Origin: Berberis thunbergii | Lineage: Eukaryota; Streptophyta; Magnoliopsida; Ranunculales; Berberidaceae | Assembly: GCA_003290165.1 (NCBI GenBank) | Contig: QNQO01000506.1 | Location: 496,001-560,000, forward strand | DNA: 64,000 nt | Direction of reading: 5' to 3' | In this document: positions 11,561 through 24,169 of the stretch, in pieces | How positions within the stretch are numbered: the stretch's first letter is position 1 | How the letters are laid out: each line of letters opens with the position of its first letter | The notes under the pieces: generated by a model | What the model saw: the letters and a program-made list of their open reading frames with translations, nothing else | Database searches by the model: none | Told to the model about the DNA's origin: nothing | Made by a program: the position numbers and the translations under genes

Positions 11561-14269
11561 ATAGAATATATAAATTTTTTTTATCAAAAATAGAACCTCA
11601 TCGCAACTATCAACAACACCTAAACTCTATAGCTAAATCCAACGTACTAAAACAAAAACACGTCACCGATCCGCATGAAACCAATCTCCTTCAATTAACT
11701 ATCTCTCTATATAAATTTAAATTTTACAGAGGAGAAGTCTGTCGTGGCAGAGAAAACCCCAGAAGCAGAGAAGAAACCCAAATCCAGGATAAAACTCTCA
11801 CTTAACACCCCTACCGGCCGCCTTTCCCTAGATGCAAGAGATCTCAGATTTTCTCTTTGATATAAGGAGGACGACGGTGGTGCCGTGGTGGTACTATCTG
11901 TCCCTTATTCTCTACTTTGTATCGCCTCCGCCCACTCCAACCTCGCCATCTCTTGCGTGCGTCTTATTCTTTAGGTGAGAGATAAGGTTTAGTAAATCAT
12001 AAATAAGGCTAACATGTGTCGAATGTTAAAATTGCATACATTTGTCGAATGTTCTTTTTACCTTATATAATGGTGGTTGCTACTTCACTGCGTGACTTAA
12101 GCAAATAAGGCTCATCGAGGGGAAATGTTCTTTGTAACAATTTTTTTTAAAGAGAAGCCTTATAATTTCTTTTAACTACAGTTTCTTTGATACGGTATAA
12201 GCCGTCCCAGCATCTTACCCATATTCTCTTTAATATTCTTACCGCCTTCCAGTCACTTTTTTGCTATTTTTTACTAGTTGAAGGGCCTTGGTTTTTATGC
12301 AAGGCGAAACATTGTTTCATATTTATAAAATTTGCAGACGTTCTTCATCGTAGGGATTTCATGGGAGACAACAGAGGAGAAGCTCATGGAGCATTTCAAC
12401 AATTATCAAGGATTACTAACTCTATATCAATTTTTTTTCCTTTGATTGTTGCAGAAGCAACTCCCTAATTTGTCTTTCAACTAATGAATGTGAGAGGACT
12501 TAGCATTGCCCTTGTTAAAAGGCACTTGCAGGTATGAGAATGATTTATAATTTTTTTTTTGGATCATCTCCTGCATCTTACCCATATCCTCTTTGATACT
12601 ATTACTGTATTTAAGTCAATTTTTAACTCATATCCTGCATCTTACCCATATCCTTCATCTTACTGATATCATTTTTTTTACTCATATCATTTTATTTTTT
12701 ATCATCTCTTGCATCTTACCCATATCGTTCATTTTTTTCAGGACGAAAGATTGTTTAATTTCTGTAAAACTTGAAGACGCTTTGAATTTGGACGGGGAGA
12801 AAAATTTATGCTCATTGAAAAGGCATGGACATTCCGAATTTGTCTTTCCAAAATCGTATTTGTTGTTTTCTAATAGTATAAACCTTTAATCAAAATTTGT
12901 AAGTTTTAGTTTGTCCTTGATTGTAAATCCATGTATTTTTTCTGCTTATGTATGCCCCTGAATCATATATATATAATATCAATTTGGGGTTGATAGAGTA
13001 TAAACTTGTTTGGGATTTACAAATAAAAACACCTTGCTACGCTTTATGCCGTCCATAAGTGTTTATTTGAAAAAAATAATATATTGACGAAAAACTTACT
13101 TAGCCACGGTATAATAACCGTAGCTAATATTTACAAATCCTAGCTACAGTTTTACCATCCCTAAGCGATAAAAAAAATACACAAAATAAAAACCTGTTAG
13201 GCGCGAATAAAATTTGAAATCCCGCGTTGTTTTTGTTTAGTGAAGAGCGTATTGCAGAGGACGAAGTAGAAAGAGGAAGATAAATTGAGAAAAAGAACCC
13301 TATTTTCAGAGGATGGAGGTTTGGAAGAGCGATTTTGAGAGGATGAAGGTTTCACATCCCGCTTCACGGTGTTTTGAGAGGAAGAAGCTCTGCGAGGAAG
13401 ACGCGCGATTTTCAGAGGAAGAAGCTGTGAGAGGAAGAAGGTCTGAGAGGAAGAACCATATTTTCAAAGGAAGAACCCTCAATTTTTAGAGGAAGACGGT
13501 CTGAGAGGAAGAACCCGCATCGCATCACCTGCTGAGGGGCCTGGAATCCTTCTGCATCCAGGAAGATCATCTCATTCTTCATCTTCTTCAACTTCAAGGT
13601 GGGAGAAATTTGGGGGTTTTGTGCTCTAATAACGGTTCAAGGTGAGTAAAAATCAAATCTCTCACTTAGGTTTATATTGTTTTGCAAATTTTAGTCTAAA
13701 GATGGAAGTAGAATTCACAGACTCACAGACTTTATATTGTTTTGCAAATTTTAGTCTAAAGATGGAAGTAGAACTCTTCTAGGAATTCAAGCTAGACGTC
13801 TAAACCTTCCCAAGTCTGTTTTCATATATACGTACACAACTTTTAGTTTTCAGTGTAATAGTATGATTGTAAAATTTCTTCCATACAATCAACATATACT
13901 TGTAAAATTCCTTACATGTTCAAATTTAGCAAAACTTTTGCATGGAGCTCAAGTGGAATTTAATGAATTATTAAATATTCTTACCATCTATAGCAATAGA
14001 TGTGGATGGTAGAATTAAGTCAGACCGTCCACACTTTTGATGTATTTTAAGTGTATCAACCAATAGTGAAATGTTTGATTAGATTGGTTTTGTTTTGACC
14101 ATGTTAGTGCACTGCTTTTGTTGAACATGTTAGTGCCCTGTTTTTCTTGCATTTTTTTTATTTCATACTAGGGCATTGAAAATAATAAAAAGGAGCTTGC
14201 ATGTATTTAATCTCATTTCTACCGGACCCAGGGAGAAGAGAACTTGTACTCTCTCTTTGTTTGTGACAG
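11561..14269. other. Element A leader and unassigned interior
   Basis: A TATA-like box (TATATAAAT, 11708-11716) follows the subterminal array, as expected for the element's own promoter. No recognised coding exon follows. A short extra patch of ACGG/CCGT units lies at 13080-13170. A purine-rich block of GAGAGGAAGAA-like repeats spans 13250-13520. The repeated phrase CTTACCCATAT recurs at about 12200-12730. Confidence 0.45.
13671..13793. repeat. Two-copy tandem repeat, 60-bp period
   Basis: The block TTTATATTGTTTTGCAAATT ... GATGGAAGTAGAA occurs at about 13671 and again at about 13731. The 43 shared bases are identical and are separated by a 17-base ACAGACTCACAGAC-type linker. Confidence 0.85.
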
Positions 14270-14299
14270 GAGTGTGCATGAGCAACTGAGAAATCCCCA

Positions 14300-15075
14300 T
14301 TGAGGAGGAAACTCAGCTTAGTCTGTCAGGGAGATGATTTATTTGTTTAAATTTATCCTTGATAAATGAGGCCATATCAAATCTAGACAATAAAATAAAA
14401 TGGTAGTGTTCCTCAGTGGTGGAGGGGTAGTCATAAAAAATTGAAAAGCCCTGTTTAAGTTTGGAGGTGGATTTCTTATTAAGTGATTTTGAAGGTAGAT
14501 TCATTTGTCCACCTATTTATCAGACCAAATCAATAGTGTTGCCATCACCTAACTTCTCAAAAATATCATCAAGGAATTCAGGGAGGACCTCCCCGAGTCC
14601 CTTAGCTAGAAAAGAACTAGATAGTTTATTAAGGTAGTTAATCTGCAAGGAGTCATAGAGCAAGTACGAGGTCTTGAAAACTTTATGTTTTTGGTTTTTG
14701 AGGTTCATTAAGGAGGCTTCATAAGGATTTTACTAAGAGCCTTGTCTCTGGTGCGCATTGTAGGAATGTTAAGACCGCCAATTTTTTTAGGACAAGCAAT
14801 CTTCTCCCATTTACAAAGATGTGGGGAGTTTTTAGTGGAGGAATGGTTCCACCAAAATCTACATATGTGAGAGTTAATTGCAAAAGTAATTGCTTTGGGC
14901 AACAGAATATTTGAGATAGTATATATTGGCATTGCAGTGGCCAAATGGCAGCTTGAGACAGGTTATTTGCTTTCCAAGAGCCTAACCTCTTAGTTATCTT
15001 GTCTATCAAGTAAGAGAAATCTTTGGTTTTTGATCTGAAAACAAGATGGGGTCACCTAGGTAATTTTCTTTGGAG
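14300..15075 (-). pseudogene. LINE (non-LTR) reverse transcriptase C-terminal fragment
   Basis: Minus-strand frames overlap to give the thumb/post-RT region of plant L1-type elements: KITKRLGSWKANNLSQA, LLPKAITFAINSHICRFWW, WEKIACPKKIGGLNIPTMRT. Two frames are needed (15009-14719 and 14944-14708), so at least one indel is present. The catalytic FADD region is missing. It lies antisense to, and directly abuts, the transposase remnant of element A (from 15080), which suggests that it broke that gene. Confidence 0.8.
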
Positions 15076-15079
15076 TTTA

Positions 15080-15593
15080 AACTTTTAATGGGTGTAGGTA
15101 TCGCACGCAGTGTGTAGAATGGAGAAGTAAAACCCAGAACAGTGGAGTTGTACTCTCGGCAAGTTGCATTAATTATGGAACGGTTAATGACAATTCCCCC
15201 ACAACGTTAGATGTGACGTACTATGGCGTGTTGACTGACATCACAGAGTTGGATTATGGAGGAGGGCGACATGTAGTCCTATTTAGATGTGATTGGGTTG
15301 ATAGGCGTGACATTCAGGTAGACGAGTTAGGATTCACAATTGTGAAACTTAATCGACTACTATGTACGGATGAACCCTACATTCTCGCTTCACAAGCGAA
15401 ACAAGTCTTTTATGTACAAGATCCTGTTAAAACTGAGTGGCACGTCCCTGTTAAGATAAAGCCTAGAGAATTTTATGATGTCAATGGAGGGTCATCTACA
15501 TCCACTAAAGAAGAAATTGTTGAATCTGACCCCATTCCTGTTAGAAGGTTTGATAATATGGATGGTGATGAAGATGTTGTAATAGAGTGTTAG
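15080..15593 (+). pseudogene. CACTA TNPD-type transposase, C-terminal remnant (DUF4216 region)
   Basis: The frame reads KTQNSGVVLSASC, then YYGVLTDITELDYGGGRHVV, LFRCDWVDRRD, DELGFTIVKLNRL, and QVFYVQDPVKTEWHV to the stop at 15593. This is the conserved C-terminal domain that follows the DDE transposase in plant En/Spm TNPD proteins. The transposase core (Tnp2) and the DUF4218 region are absent, and a LINE fragment lies immediately upstream. It shows that element A descends from an autonomous CACTA. The 15216-15593 frame is open, but no promoter or start specific to it is evident. Confidence 0.85.
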
Positions 15594-16127
15594 CAAGTTG
15601 GGTCTTCTAAGTTCATAGAGTAAAGTATGAAGTTGTCCTATAATTTTGTTTTTTTATTGAAGTCTTTTATGTGTAGTTCTCCTATAATTTTGTGGAGTTG
15701 GTTATTCTTTATAGGGATTTGCCCGTGGATGGTTCAGCTGATCCCTTCAATGTCGGGTATAAAAATTGGGTTTTGTTGTACTTTACATGCTTTTCATTAA
15801 TGGGCGTGTTTTGATTTTTTATTTCATTTGTTCCAAGTTCTTGAATTTGAGGTGTTTTTCAATGTTTTGAGTTGATGAGGTTTCTGAGTTATAGTGTGTG
15901 TTGAGTCCGAGATAGAAATATGGGTTTTTTTAATGTTGTTTGGAAGTCTATGGCTTTTGTGTCTGCTTTGTTATCTGATAATTTGGGGTCCTAATTTGAC
16001 GGATTTTTTTTTGTTTGTCTTTGTTAGTTTTGGATTAATGGGTGTGTTTTGATTAAATTAGATTATCTTTATGAGATTTCAAGTTCATTGCTTTAATTAT
16101 GTAGTTGGAATATTGGTTTAACTTCAG

Positions 16128-16951
16128 GTTGTACTTCACAAGAATTCAATTAGGCTCTCCTCCAAAAGAATACTATGTGCAGATTGATACAGGAAGTGAC
16201 ATCTTGTGGGTGTCTTGCACCTCCTGCAGTGGCTGCTCCAAATCCAGTGGACTTGGGGTAAAGTTCCCTTTTCTTTTCCTCATTCAATTTATGTTATTTT
16301 TGGTAGTCAAGTTTGTACAACAATGAATGAAACTTGTTATATTAAGTAATTCTTCAGATTACATTTTTTTTTGTCGAAACAGATCCAGCTCGAGTTTTTT
16401 TACCCGGGCAGCTCGAGATCAGCTTCTGTGATTTCTTTTTCGTATGAGGCTTGTGCTACTGCAATTCAAACTTCTGAGGTTGGGTGCTCTCAGGATTCTC
16501 AGTGTGCTTACTCCTTTCAATATGGAGATGGCAGTGGGACTGCAGGATATTTTGTGTCGGATATGCTATTTTTTAACTCAATTCTTGGGGAAGCTAATAT
16601 CGCGAATTCTTCAGCTCCCGTCGTTTTTGGGTTGGTTTTTATTACCGTGTCTAAATTTGAGTAATGCCATTTTGAATTTTTCTTTCTAGCAAAACTTGAA
16701 GTGTTCCTTGTTGTGTTTGAAACAGGTGTAGTAATTATCAGTCCTGGGATTTGACAAAACCGGATAGAGCAGTTGATGGGATAATTGAGTTTGGGCAAAA
16801 TGAAATGTCTGTCATCTCACAACTGGCTTCACGAGGATTAGCTCCAAGAGTGTTTTCTCATTGCTTGAAAGGAAAAGATGGTGGAGGGGGCATATTAGTT
16901 CTTGGAGAGATTGTTGAACCGGGTATTGTCTATAGTCCACTTGTTCCGTGA
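16128..16951 (+). pseudogene. Captured pepsin-type aspartic protease fragment (A1 family), three exons
   Basis: Exons are 16128-16257 ([30 protein letters not shown]), 16383-16630 (FQYGDGSGTAGYFVSD, SSAPVVFG) and 16726-16951 ([29 protein letters not shown]). GT-AG borders are intact and phases match. It corresponds to the N-terminal lobe of the aspartic proteinase 36/39-like group, with the first catalytic Asp in DTGSD. The signal peptide exon and the second lobe with the DSGTT aspartate are absent, so no active protease can be made. Substitutions at conserved sites (FFDPGSS to FFYPGSS, and a lost Cys in ISFSYEAC) support relaxed selection. It lies in element A, on the same strand as the TNPD remnant and the AP2 fragment. 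Confidence 0.9.
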
Positions 16952-18225
16952 CAATACATTTCTTCTTCCCCTTGAATGTTGTTTTACTATTAATCTTCCT
17001 TTCCTGCTGTTTTATCTTCTCATTTTTCATTTCACTCTTTTCTGCGTAAATATAAATGTTGACATCTAATGAGTTACTCAAGCTTAGGAGTCTAATTCAT
17101 ATGTTTGTTTTGGCACTACTCTATATATTTGTCAGTGTTTTGTATCTAAGACAGTTAATAGTGTTTTTTGCATCATTAGTAAGATAAATAGTTTGTTTGG
17201 AGTAGCGTCATACATTGTCTAGGGAAAACTTGATGATTAGGTACAAGGCCAGGTATTCATGCATCATATTTAAACCATCTATTCCACAAAAACATTCTAG
17301 TCTGTGCCATTCATAATATTTAATTCCCATTGAACATATATTACTTTGATAATTTATAACTTATTTTACCTTTAGGAATACGTAAATTGTGTATTGTTCC
17401 GGATTGTACTGTTGAAATATTTGCAGTAGTGAATGATTAATTGCATTTAGTACGATGCAGTTATGAAGTTAATGATACTATCTCAAGAAAACCCAATTAG
17501 AGTGTATTTGTTAGGATGTGTGATAACATAGATTCTTATGTCCTGGATTTGAAGGGAAAGCATGGTGAACTTCTCATGGAATTGTACTCATTTCTGCATC
17601 TGTTACTATATACAACCATAAACCTTATGGAAAGCCATCTTTCCTGTCATGTTGTGGGGATTCTTTATAGGGTTTTTAACTTCTTATTCTTTATGGAATA
17701 AGAGTTTGTTCTTGTTTCTCATTGTTGCTTGCTACAAATAGTCAGTATTTTTACTGACTGTTAAGATAACCTTTAAGCTAGGTCGAGATAAAGGTGAAGT
17801 AATGCCATCTACTTGAGCACTGAATGTACCAACCGAAACACCTAGAGCTTGTGTTCTTATAACACTAGATTTCAACCCCTTGATGCTTATACCAACTAAG
17901 ATGCAGTACCCTTTCCCCATATCTGTATGTCATTCTCTGTTATTATTATTTTATTTTTTCTATAAAGTTTGAAAGAATGCAACATAATATTTCTAGGGAT
18001 GGCTTCTCTTTTGAGTTGGTTACAATATGTTCCTTGGCCCTTGTCCTTTTGATGGACTTATCCTAATGTTCTTTCCAGGTTGGGCTTTAGATTTCTTCAA
18101 TTTGGATTTGTTAGATGGGCAAATTTTTTAAAGCTAATCTTTCGGCACACAGTCTAAGGTCAACGAGTAACTTAGATTACTAGCTATCTAAGTATGGCGA
18201 ATGTGCGACACAATCCCATTGCACC
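16952..18225. other. Unassigned interior of element A
   Basis: T-rich sequence downstream of the protease exons. Short open frames exist, but none resembles a known family. It may include introns and captured non-coding flank of the protease gene. Confidence 0.4.
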
Positions 18226-18329
18226 TCGTGTTTGCACTAGTGAGTGGTTGTTGTTTCACCTAAACCGTGAATCGAACCGACTTAGGTCGGTTTTAAAATT
18301 TTCAAACCGAAACCGAACCGACCATTAAC
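18226..18329. mobile_element. Left part of a CGAACCGA-rich (hAT-like) element interrupted by element B
   Basis: The stretch holds CGAACCGACTTAGGTCGG and AAACCGAAACCGAACCGACC, directly against the left end of element B. The matching sequence resumes at 40753 on the other side, so B landed inside this repeat. A defined left terminus is not visible and may be truncated. Confidence 0.6.
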
Positions 18330-18760
18330 CACTACTACAAATATAGGCTTGCATAGCGCTTAAAAATAGGCTTAGATAGCGTTTTTTAGCGCTATCTAAG
18401 CTACTGCTATGGTAGCTTAGATAGCGCTCAAAAAAGCGCTATGCAAGGCGCGTACTTGAATAGCGCTTCGCTTAGATAGCACTTTATTAAGCGCTATCTA
18501 AGCGTTGATTTTTTTTTTAATTAACTTCAATAGCGCTTTAGAAAGCGCTATGTAAGCGCTAATTTTTTTTTTAAATTAGCTTGAATAGCGCTTTGATGAG
18601 CGCTATTTAATTTTGTTGATTTTTTTTTTAATTAGCTTCATTTCGGTGAATTTTTTTTATTAACTACCATAGCGCTTTTTTATGCGCTATTTAATTTAAA
18701 TGAATTTTTTAAATTACATTTGTTTATCTGCTAAGATAGCGCGTAAATACCAATACCGAT
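18330..18760. repeat. Left subterminal array of element B (AGCGCT motif)
   Basis: At least a dozen occurrences of the palindromic core AGCGCT, in the forms TAGCGCTT, AAGCGCTATCTAAG and GATAGCGCTC, separated by T-rich spacers of 10-40 bp. Confidence 0.85.
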
Positions 18761-19049
18761 TTTTTGGGCTAAATATAATATTTAATATAATAATGGCAAT
18801 GTTCAATCAATCAATAAAGACACAACATGATAACTAACTGTTTCTCATTCATTCAAAATATAATTTAAGCATTCATACAAAATTGTTAATATGCTATCAT
18901 ATATATTTGTTCGTAGCACAATACTAATAAATATCTTAAACTACAGGCATAATTAAAATGTTTTGCTTCAGCTTTACATTTTCTCCTTGAGAAATCGGTT
19001 GTACAAGTGTCCTGACCAATTGATTACGAAATTCTCCATACGGACTCCA

Positions 19050-19130
19050 TACGGTAATTCCAGCTGATCTACAGACTGCAACGGATTCCTTGACGCCCGG
19101 ACGAAGAGGATCCTTGATACCCACATGGAG
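19050..19130 (-). pseudogene. Captured exon piece of a P2B (ACA-type) Ca2+-ATPase
   Basis: After an acceptor (TTAAAACAG) the minus strand reads LHVGIKDPLRPGVKESVAVC then RSAGITV. This is the segment just before the conserved hinge (TGDN) of autoinhibited plant Ca2+-ATPases. Homology stops at AGITV, and the following residues (WSPYGEFRNQ...) do not fit the family, so a capture breakpoint lies near 19050. It is the last in a line of minus-strand exon fragments in element B. Confidence 0.85.
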
Positions 19131-20184
19131 CTGTTTTAAGATATGAACATGATGTAGTCATAACAGCATGTGCAGGATCATCGCCTGGACACTCTGTAAT
19201 TATGCACGAACTGCCCTTAATCTGATGGAAAAACACTGTATTAATAAGGCTATTTTTAGCACTGACTCAGCATATGCCATGTCCATTCTCACAAAGAATG
19301 AAGCTACTCCATGGGAGGCTATTGCTTTTGCAATATATTTGACATTGCAAAGTAATATGACATGTACATAAACATAGATACCAAGGGAGAGAAAAAAAGA
19401 GGGAGTAACTAATCTGCATTAATGCCGTACCAGAACATAAAAAAAGAGAACACCACTGCAGCATTGATCATCCAATGTTTTAGTCTCTCAGAGTGACCGG
19501 AATTGAGCAAAAACAATAATCAAAAGACACCTATCAGCTTTTCTACCACATCTTGTTCTTGTGTATACTCGATAAAAATAAGAACGTAATTGCACGGACG
19601 TGTATGCCCAACTTTACGTTACTAATAATGTTAAGTACCTAACAAATGCCCATGACATTGCAACTAAATGTGGACCAATAAAGTGCACAGCAGCCATTAG
19701 GACTATCCAAATAGGTGCTTACTCATGGCACAAAACTTCAATTGGTGACACAACACAAATCCTTGAAACACATTGAAGTTAAATGTTTTGTAAGACAAAT
19801 TGGGTTCACCATCTCAGAAACACTGTAATAGACCATCTAGGTTCAGAATATTATACTTCATGACGTTGAGTTTGTAGATTATAAAGAATGGAGATAAGCT
19901 TGAATGAAATCTTGAGCAATGAAAGATTCAAAACTCAATAAGATACTCTCCTTTTCTTTTTTGTTTTTGGTATACTTACCAAAGGTTGAGATTGGTAAAG
20001 TGCCCGCAAAAGCTAACCAATAGTTGCATCTCTTTCGGTCTATTACCATTTAGTACTCACAGTTTCAATTATGAACAATAAATGAAAACTATATAAACTG
20101 TTTGATTAAAAAAAACAAGGCACCTGCAAGGCTGCAACCTAAGCTTGTTAAAAGGGGTAAAATGACTACAAAAGAGAAAACTAC

Positions 20185-20260
20185 CTTATTGGAGCTAGGA
20201 ACCAGTTCCTGCAAAGCTTTCATGCGTTCTGCTATTCTTTCTCACTCAAGTACTGAGTTC
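20185..20260 (-). pseudogene. Captured bHLH transcription factor exon fragment
   Basis: The minus strand reads ERIAERMKALQELVPSSNK and then a donor (AAG|GTAGTT). This is the basic region and helix 1 of UNE12/LRL-type bHLH proteins, in which an intron at exactly this position is common. In the same frame a TGA stands where the preceding Arg of the basic region is expected, and a few residues of the HSIAERLRRERI motif are missing upstream. It cannot encode a working DNA-binding domain. Helix 2 was not found. Confidence 0.85.
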
Positions 20261-20685
20261 CTACAGAAGAGTAAATGCTTGTAGTATTAGGCCCACATTT
20301 GTATGTCATAGAAACTCTTTATTATCCAATCTGGCCACTTAAACTAACAAGTGGTCAATCATCTTCTTAGACAAAATGTACAAGTAATGCAGGGAACAGA
20401 CACAATGGCAGCAGTATAAGCTTTCACAGGCACACATGCATATCCTATTTATTTTTTTAGAGATAGTCGTTAGCTTGATGGCTAAATCACAACAAAATCA
20501 AACTTGCTCACAAGCAGCATATGCTACCAGACATATCAAAATCTCCTTTGACTGCCTAAGATACATTTCGGATTCATAAAAATAAAAAAATATAAATATA
20601 AAGAAGACATGATATGGCGAAGGTCCTAGAGATGGTGTATCTCATGATAACCCCAAAAAAAGAGGAAAAGGAATTAATGCATCAC

Positions 20686-20739
20686 CTTAAGAGGTCGGTT
20701 TGACTGTTTTCTTCTCTGCCTTTTAAGTTCTCTTTCATC
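20686..20739 (-). pseudogene. Captured G-box-binding-type bZIP exon fragment
   Basis: Between an acceptor (TTGAATTAG) and a donor (CTTAAG|GTGATG) the 54-nt exon reads DERELKRQRRKQSNRPLK. The first 15 residues match the start of the GBF basic region; the expected continuation (ESARRSR...) is replaced by PLK. The leucine zipper is absent. The piece lies between the bHLH and PRR fragments, on the same strand. Confidence 0.85.
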
Positions 20740-21192
20740 CTAATTCAAAAAAAATGAGATGCATCAGAAAAGTTTTGATATAACATAACCAAACGTACAG
20801 GTGTATCCAAGCCTAGCATGTACATCATCACTAAGTAGATAGTAGGGGCAAAAACACTATAATTAAAATTTTCAGAGATCTTCTAGGCATGCCCCTAAGC
20901 AATACAATAAAGAAAAAAATCATCAAACACTCAAAAGCAAACAAGACTATGCTATAATAGTAACATATAAAGATCTTTATCCATTGTGTTAGTTGGATTT
21001 TGTCTCTCACAATTACCTACTAAAAGCTCAAATAACCATCAAGTATATTTCTAATAACATTATGCCAGACTTGTAAATAAGACTAGTAAATTAAAATGAC
21101 AGGATGCTAATAGCAGACTGATAGAACACCAAAAGAATCACTCATTTGGATAACTATATGCCATTCAATGGTCTATCATGACAAGAAAGTAC

Positions 21193-23079
21193 CTTCCGTA
21201 CCTCCAATATCTCTCGGTCTTTTTATATTCAACTCAACTGATGTTGGATCATTAGCATCAGAAACAACTTTATCTCTGCTTTGTGTAACACCACTTTGAG
21301 CCAAATTTTCTGCTTGGATATCAAGATCATTGCTAATAGTACCTTTGAGATCACCAGCTAGCTGTTTGAGTTTATTCATTGAATCCTCATTCAGAAGTTC
21401 CACCAACTCTTTTTTCAGTTGCTCATCATCTCTCTTTGGTTCAAGTGCAGACAGCTTATCATGTTTTCTGCCTTTAAGGTTGCAAAGATCTTTTCCACTT
21501 AGGTGTCTAAGCTTTATCTCTTGAATTTCAAAGTCTGTCTCTATTGAACTATCACCTGCACATAAAATTAGAGAAGAAATGTTCTAAGATTAGTAAAATA
21601 TGTCTTTTTCTGTGGAAAAGAAAAAGAAGCGGTTGACCAAACCAAGCAACTCATAGTTACAGTAACAAAATTAAGACATACCTTGAAGTCGTTCATCGTC
21701 TTTACAACACTCCATCGCAATTGTAGGCATTTGATCATTACCACACGCTTTGGTTCTTGGGTGCATAACCTGGGCACAGGTACTATCCGCATGAACGAGT
21801 TCGTTGCATGGTAACGTTGACAGAGGGATGTCAACATCTGCTCCTGATTTTCTCCACGAGCTCTGAAAACCAAAAACAAACAAAAAAATAAAAGCTCAAT
21901 TTCTATCATCTCGTTAATTCTTTGGTAATTTCTTATAAGAAAGAAAATACTATTTTATCATGTTATGTTAACAATAAATATTTTTTAATCACATTCTTAT
22001 AAATATGTACAAATAACTCGCATCCTTCATCTTAGATAGCTTTGAACGCTTCCATTTCTACATTTCTTCCGCATGATAATTTTCTAGTTGTTTAATAGGT
22101 GTTCACTATGAGCTAAAAATCAATCATTCCCAGAAGAACAGGCCAAAAAGCTGCAAGTGCAATTACTGGGCATGTATCAAAATGTATGAAACTGTTACAC
22201 AAGAAGTAATGTCTCATACCTGAGCGATGTTATCATGGCCACATTCATCCTGTTCATTCAAGTCGGTGCACTCATTTTCGTTCCCATTATTGTTGTCAGC
22301 ATTGTTGCCAGACTCTTTAGCATTATTTACCTTCGCAAGCTTTTTAGTATTTACACCACTTTCACTTCCGCTATTACTATCGCTGAACTGAAAAATGACC
22401 AAAGAATAATGCAAGGTGAAAATGAGAAAAACGCGATATTAACAGAGATTAAAAAATCCACTAATAGTCAATACAAGATGAACTAAGTTAATAAAAACGT
22501 AATGAAACAAGAGATTAATGAAATAGCTATATAAAAAAATACGTAATCAATACATCTAAGAACAGAAATATTTGAGGAATGTGCATTTGCAAATCTATCG
22601 TTATACACATGAGCCTGAGGTTAAATGTTAATCAGCGGTTACGATGTAGAACACCTCTAAATATAAAAAATTATAAATTAATAACTCACACTGTGGCATC
22701 TCCTCCAAACGTGCTGCCATAGGATTTTGAGCTCGTTCTTTCGAACCGGCTTCACTAGAAAGCTAACAGCGCCCTTTGACAAACACTTAAACACAAGAAC
22801 CTCAGGATCAGTGCAGGACATCACTGCAAAGTATGAAAAGAGATATAAGTACAAGGAATCAACTAAGTAGAACTTCATCACAGAGAGTACTGAAAGGGTG
22901 CAAGGAAATTTACTTACTGATTATAGGAATATTCTTGCAACACTCAGTATTCATAATCTTCCTTAGAAGACCGATGCCAGATAAATAAGGCATGTCTACC
23001 TCAGTTAAGACGAGATCAATGTGATTGGTCTTATCCATTAAGATTTTCCATGCTTGTAGTCCATTTGTGGCAGCAGTAA
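21193..23079 (-). pseudogene. Captured PRR7-like pseudo-response regulator, exons 2-6
   Basis: Exons on the minus strand are 23079-22918 (VTAATNGLQAWKILMDKTNH, IDLVLTEVDMP), 22823-22690 ([29 protein letters not shown]), 22387-22220 (SDSNSGSESGVNTKK), 21862-21682 (SSWRKSGADVDIP, DSTCAQVMHP) and 21555-21193 (GDSSIETDFEIQEIKLRHL ... VELNIKRPRDIG). Together with 39746-39317 they give a nearly complete pseudo-receiver domain, with E in the LTEVDMP segment and K in VKP, plus part of the variable middle region of PRR7/PRR3. All borders are GT-AG and frames are open. The C-terminal CCT motif is missing. PRR7 proteins repress clock genes in the nucleus. Without CCT this copy is unlikely to act normally, but the open frames suggest a recent capture. 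Confidence 0.9.
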
Positions 23080-24157
23080 CTGCCAAGGCGCAATACAACA
23101 AAGCAACATTGAAATGAGAAATCCATGCCGCATTACAAAGCAAAACAGGGAGATCAACAATGTTAGGGACAACTAGCAGTTATAGACTTGGACTTTTCGA
23201 TATTATACCCTCAACATAATGCCATTTGTAAGCCATCGAGATATACACAGAATCAAATCCTGCACTGTCCTTCAATTTTAACAATGAAAAAAAAAACACA
23301 CAGGTATCTTGATTATATATTTTGGACTTACATTTTATTATCAGAAGAAACTTGTCCATATAATTAATTCCCTGAGAATCATGTACTGCATGTTTTACCG
23401 TATTAGCTTGTGAAACACATTGCACAAGTTGGTATCACCTCTCTCACCAGGCAGTTGCTCACAAGAGCACTTGATTAATGAATACATGAAATAATGATGC
23501 ACGAAGATTTGTTGACTCACAGATTTTCGTGCATTATTAAAGGATGACATCTAAGCGGTCCTCTAGATAGGGGCTATGGGTCTTGTTAGCAAGATTCTAA
23601 AGTTTTATGTCTGTATCAACTAAAATAACAAAAATGAGTTATTAAGTTCAACAAGATTGCACAAAAGCAAAAGGTATGATGGTGTTGGCCAGCTTCAAAT
23701 TACATTTTCATTTCGAGCAAGAAGATAATTACAAATACCGGAAAGCTGAGATTATATCAGAGATGTTTTAAGCAGGTGGCAACTCAATGGTCGTTTTCTA
23801 ATTGATGTACTAAGATGAACACTTATAGTTTTTATGTCTTGAAGAGAGAATCATGAACATATCTAGGTTGGTTTTGGGATAGCGGGTCCTCTCTTATAAT
23901 TTCTTCCAATGCAAATAACTCCATAGAGATGTCACACTACCCTCTTTTGTTTTGGACTTGCATTGGCAAAAACAAAACATGTAAAACAAAACAAGTAACT
24001 TTGAAAAGAGATAAGACAAGTTAATGCAAGTCTCCACATCAACTCAAGCATCCTTACGCTGGCGAAGAACATGACATCTTTTTTTCTTTGCACAAGTGAA
24101 AATTGTTAACATCAAATTCAAACAATTCACATAGTAAACACAATTACGAAGAACTAA
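23080..24157 (-). other. Intron 1 of the captured PRR fragment, downstream of element C
   Basis: This is non-coding sequence between PRR exon 2 and the end of element C. No other exon was recognised. Bases 24155-24157 (TAA) are the left target duplication of element C; the matching intron start is at 39313-39316. Confidence 0.7.
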
Positions 24158-24169
24158 CACTACACCAAA

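Noticed and set aside
13412..13597. Minus-strand frame over the GAGGAAGA block as a gene
   Set aside because: Purine-repeat composition; no recognisable family.
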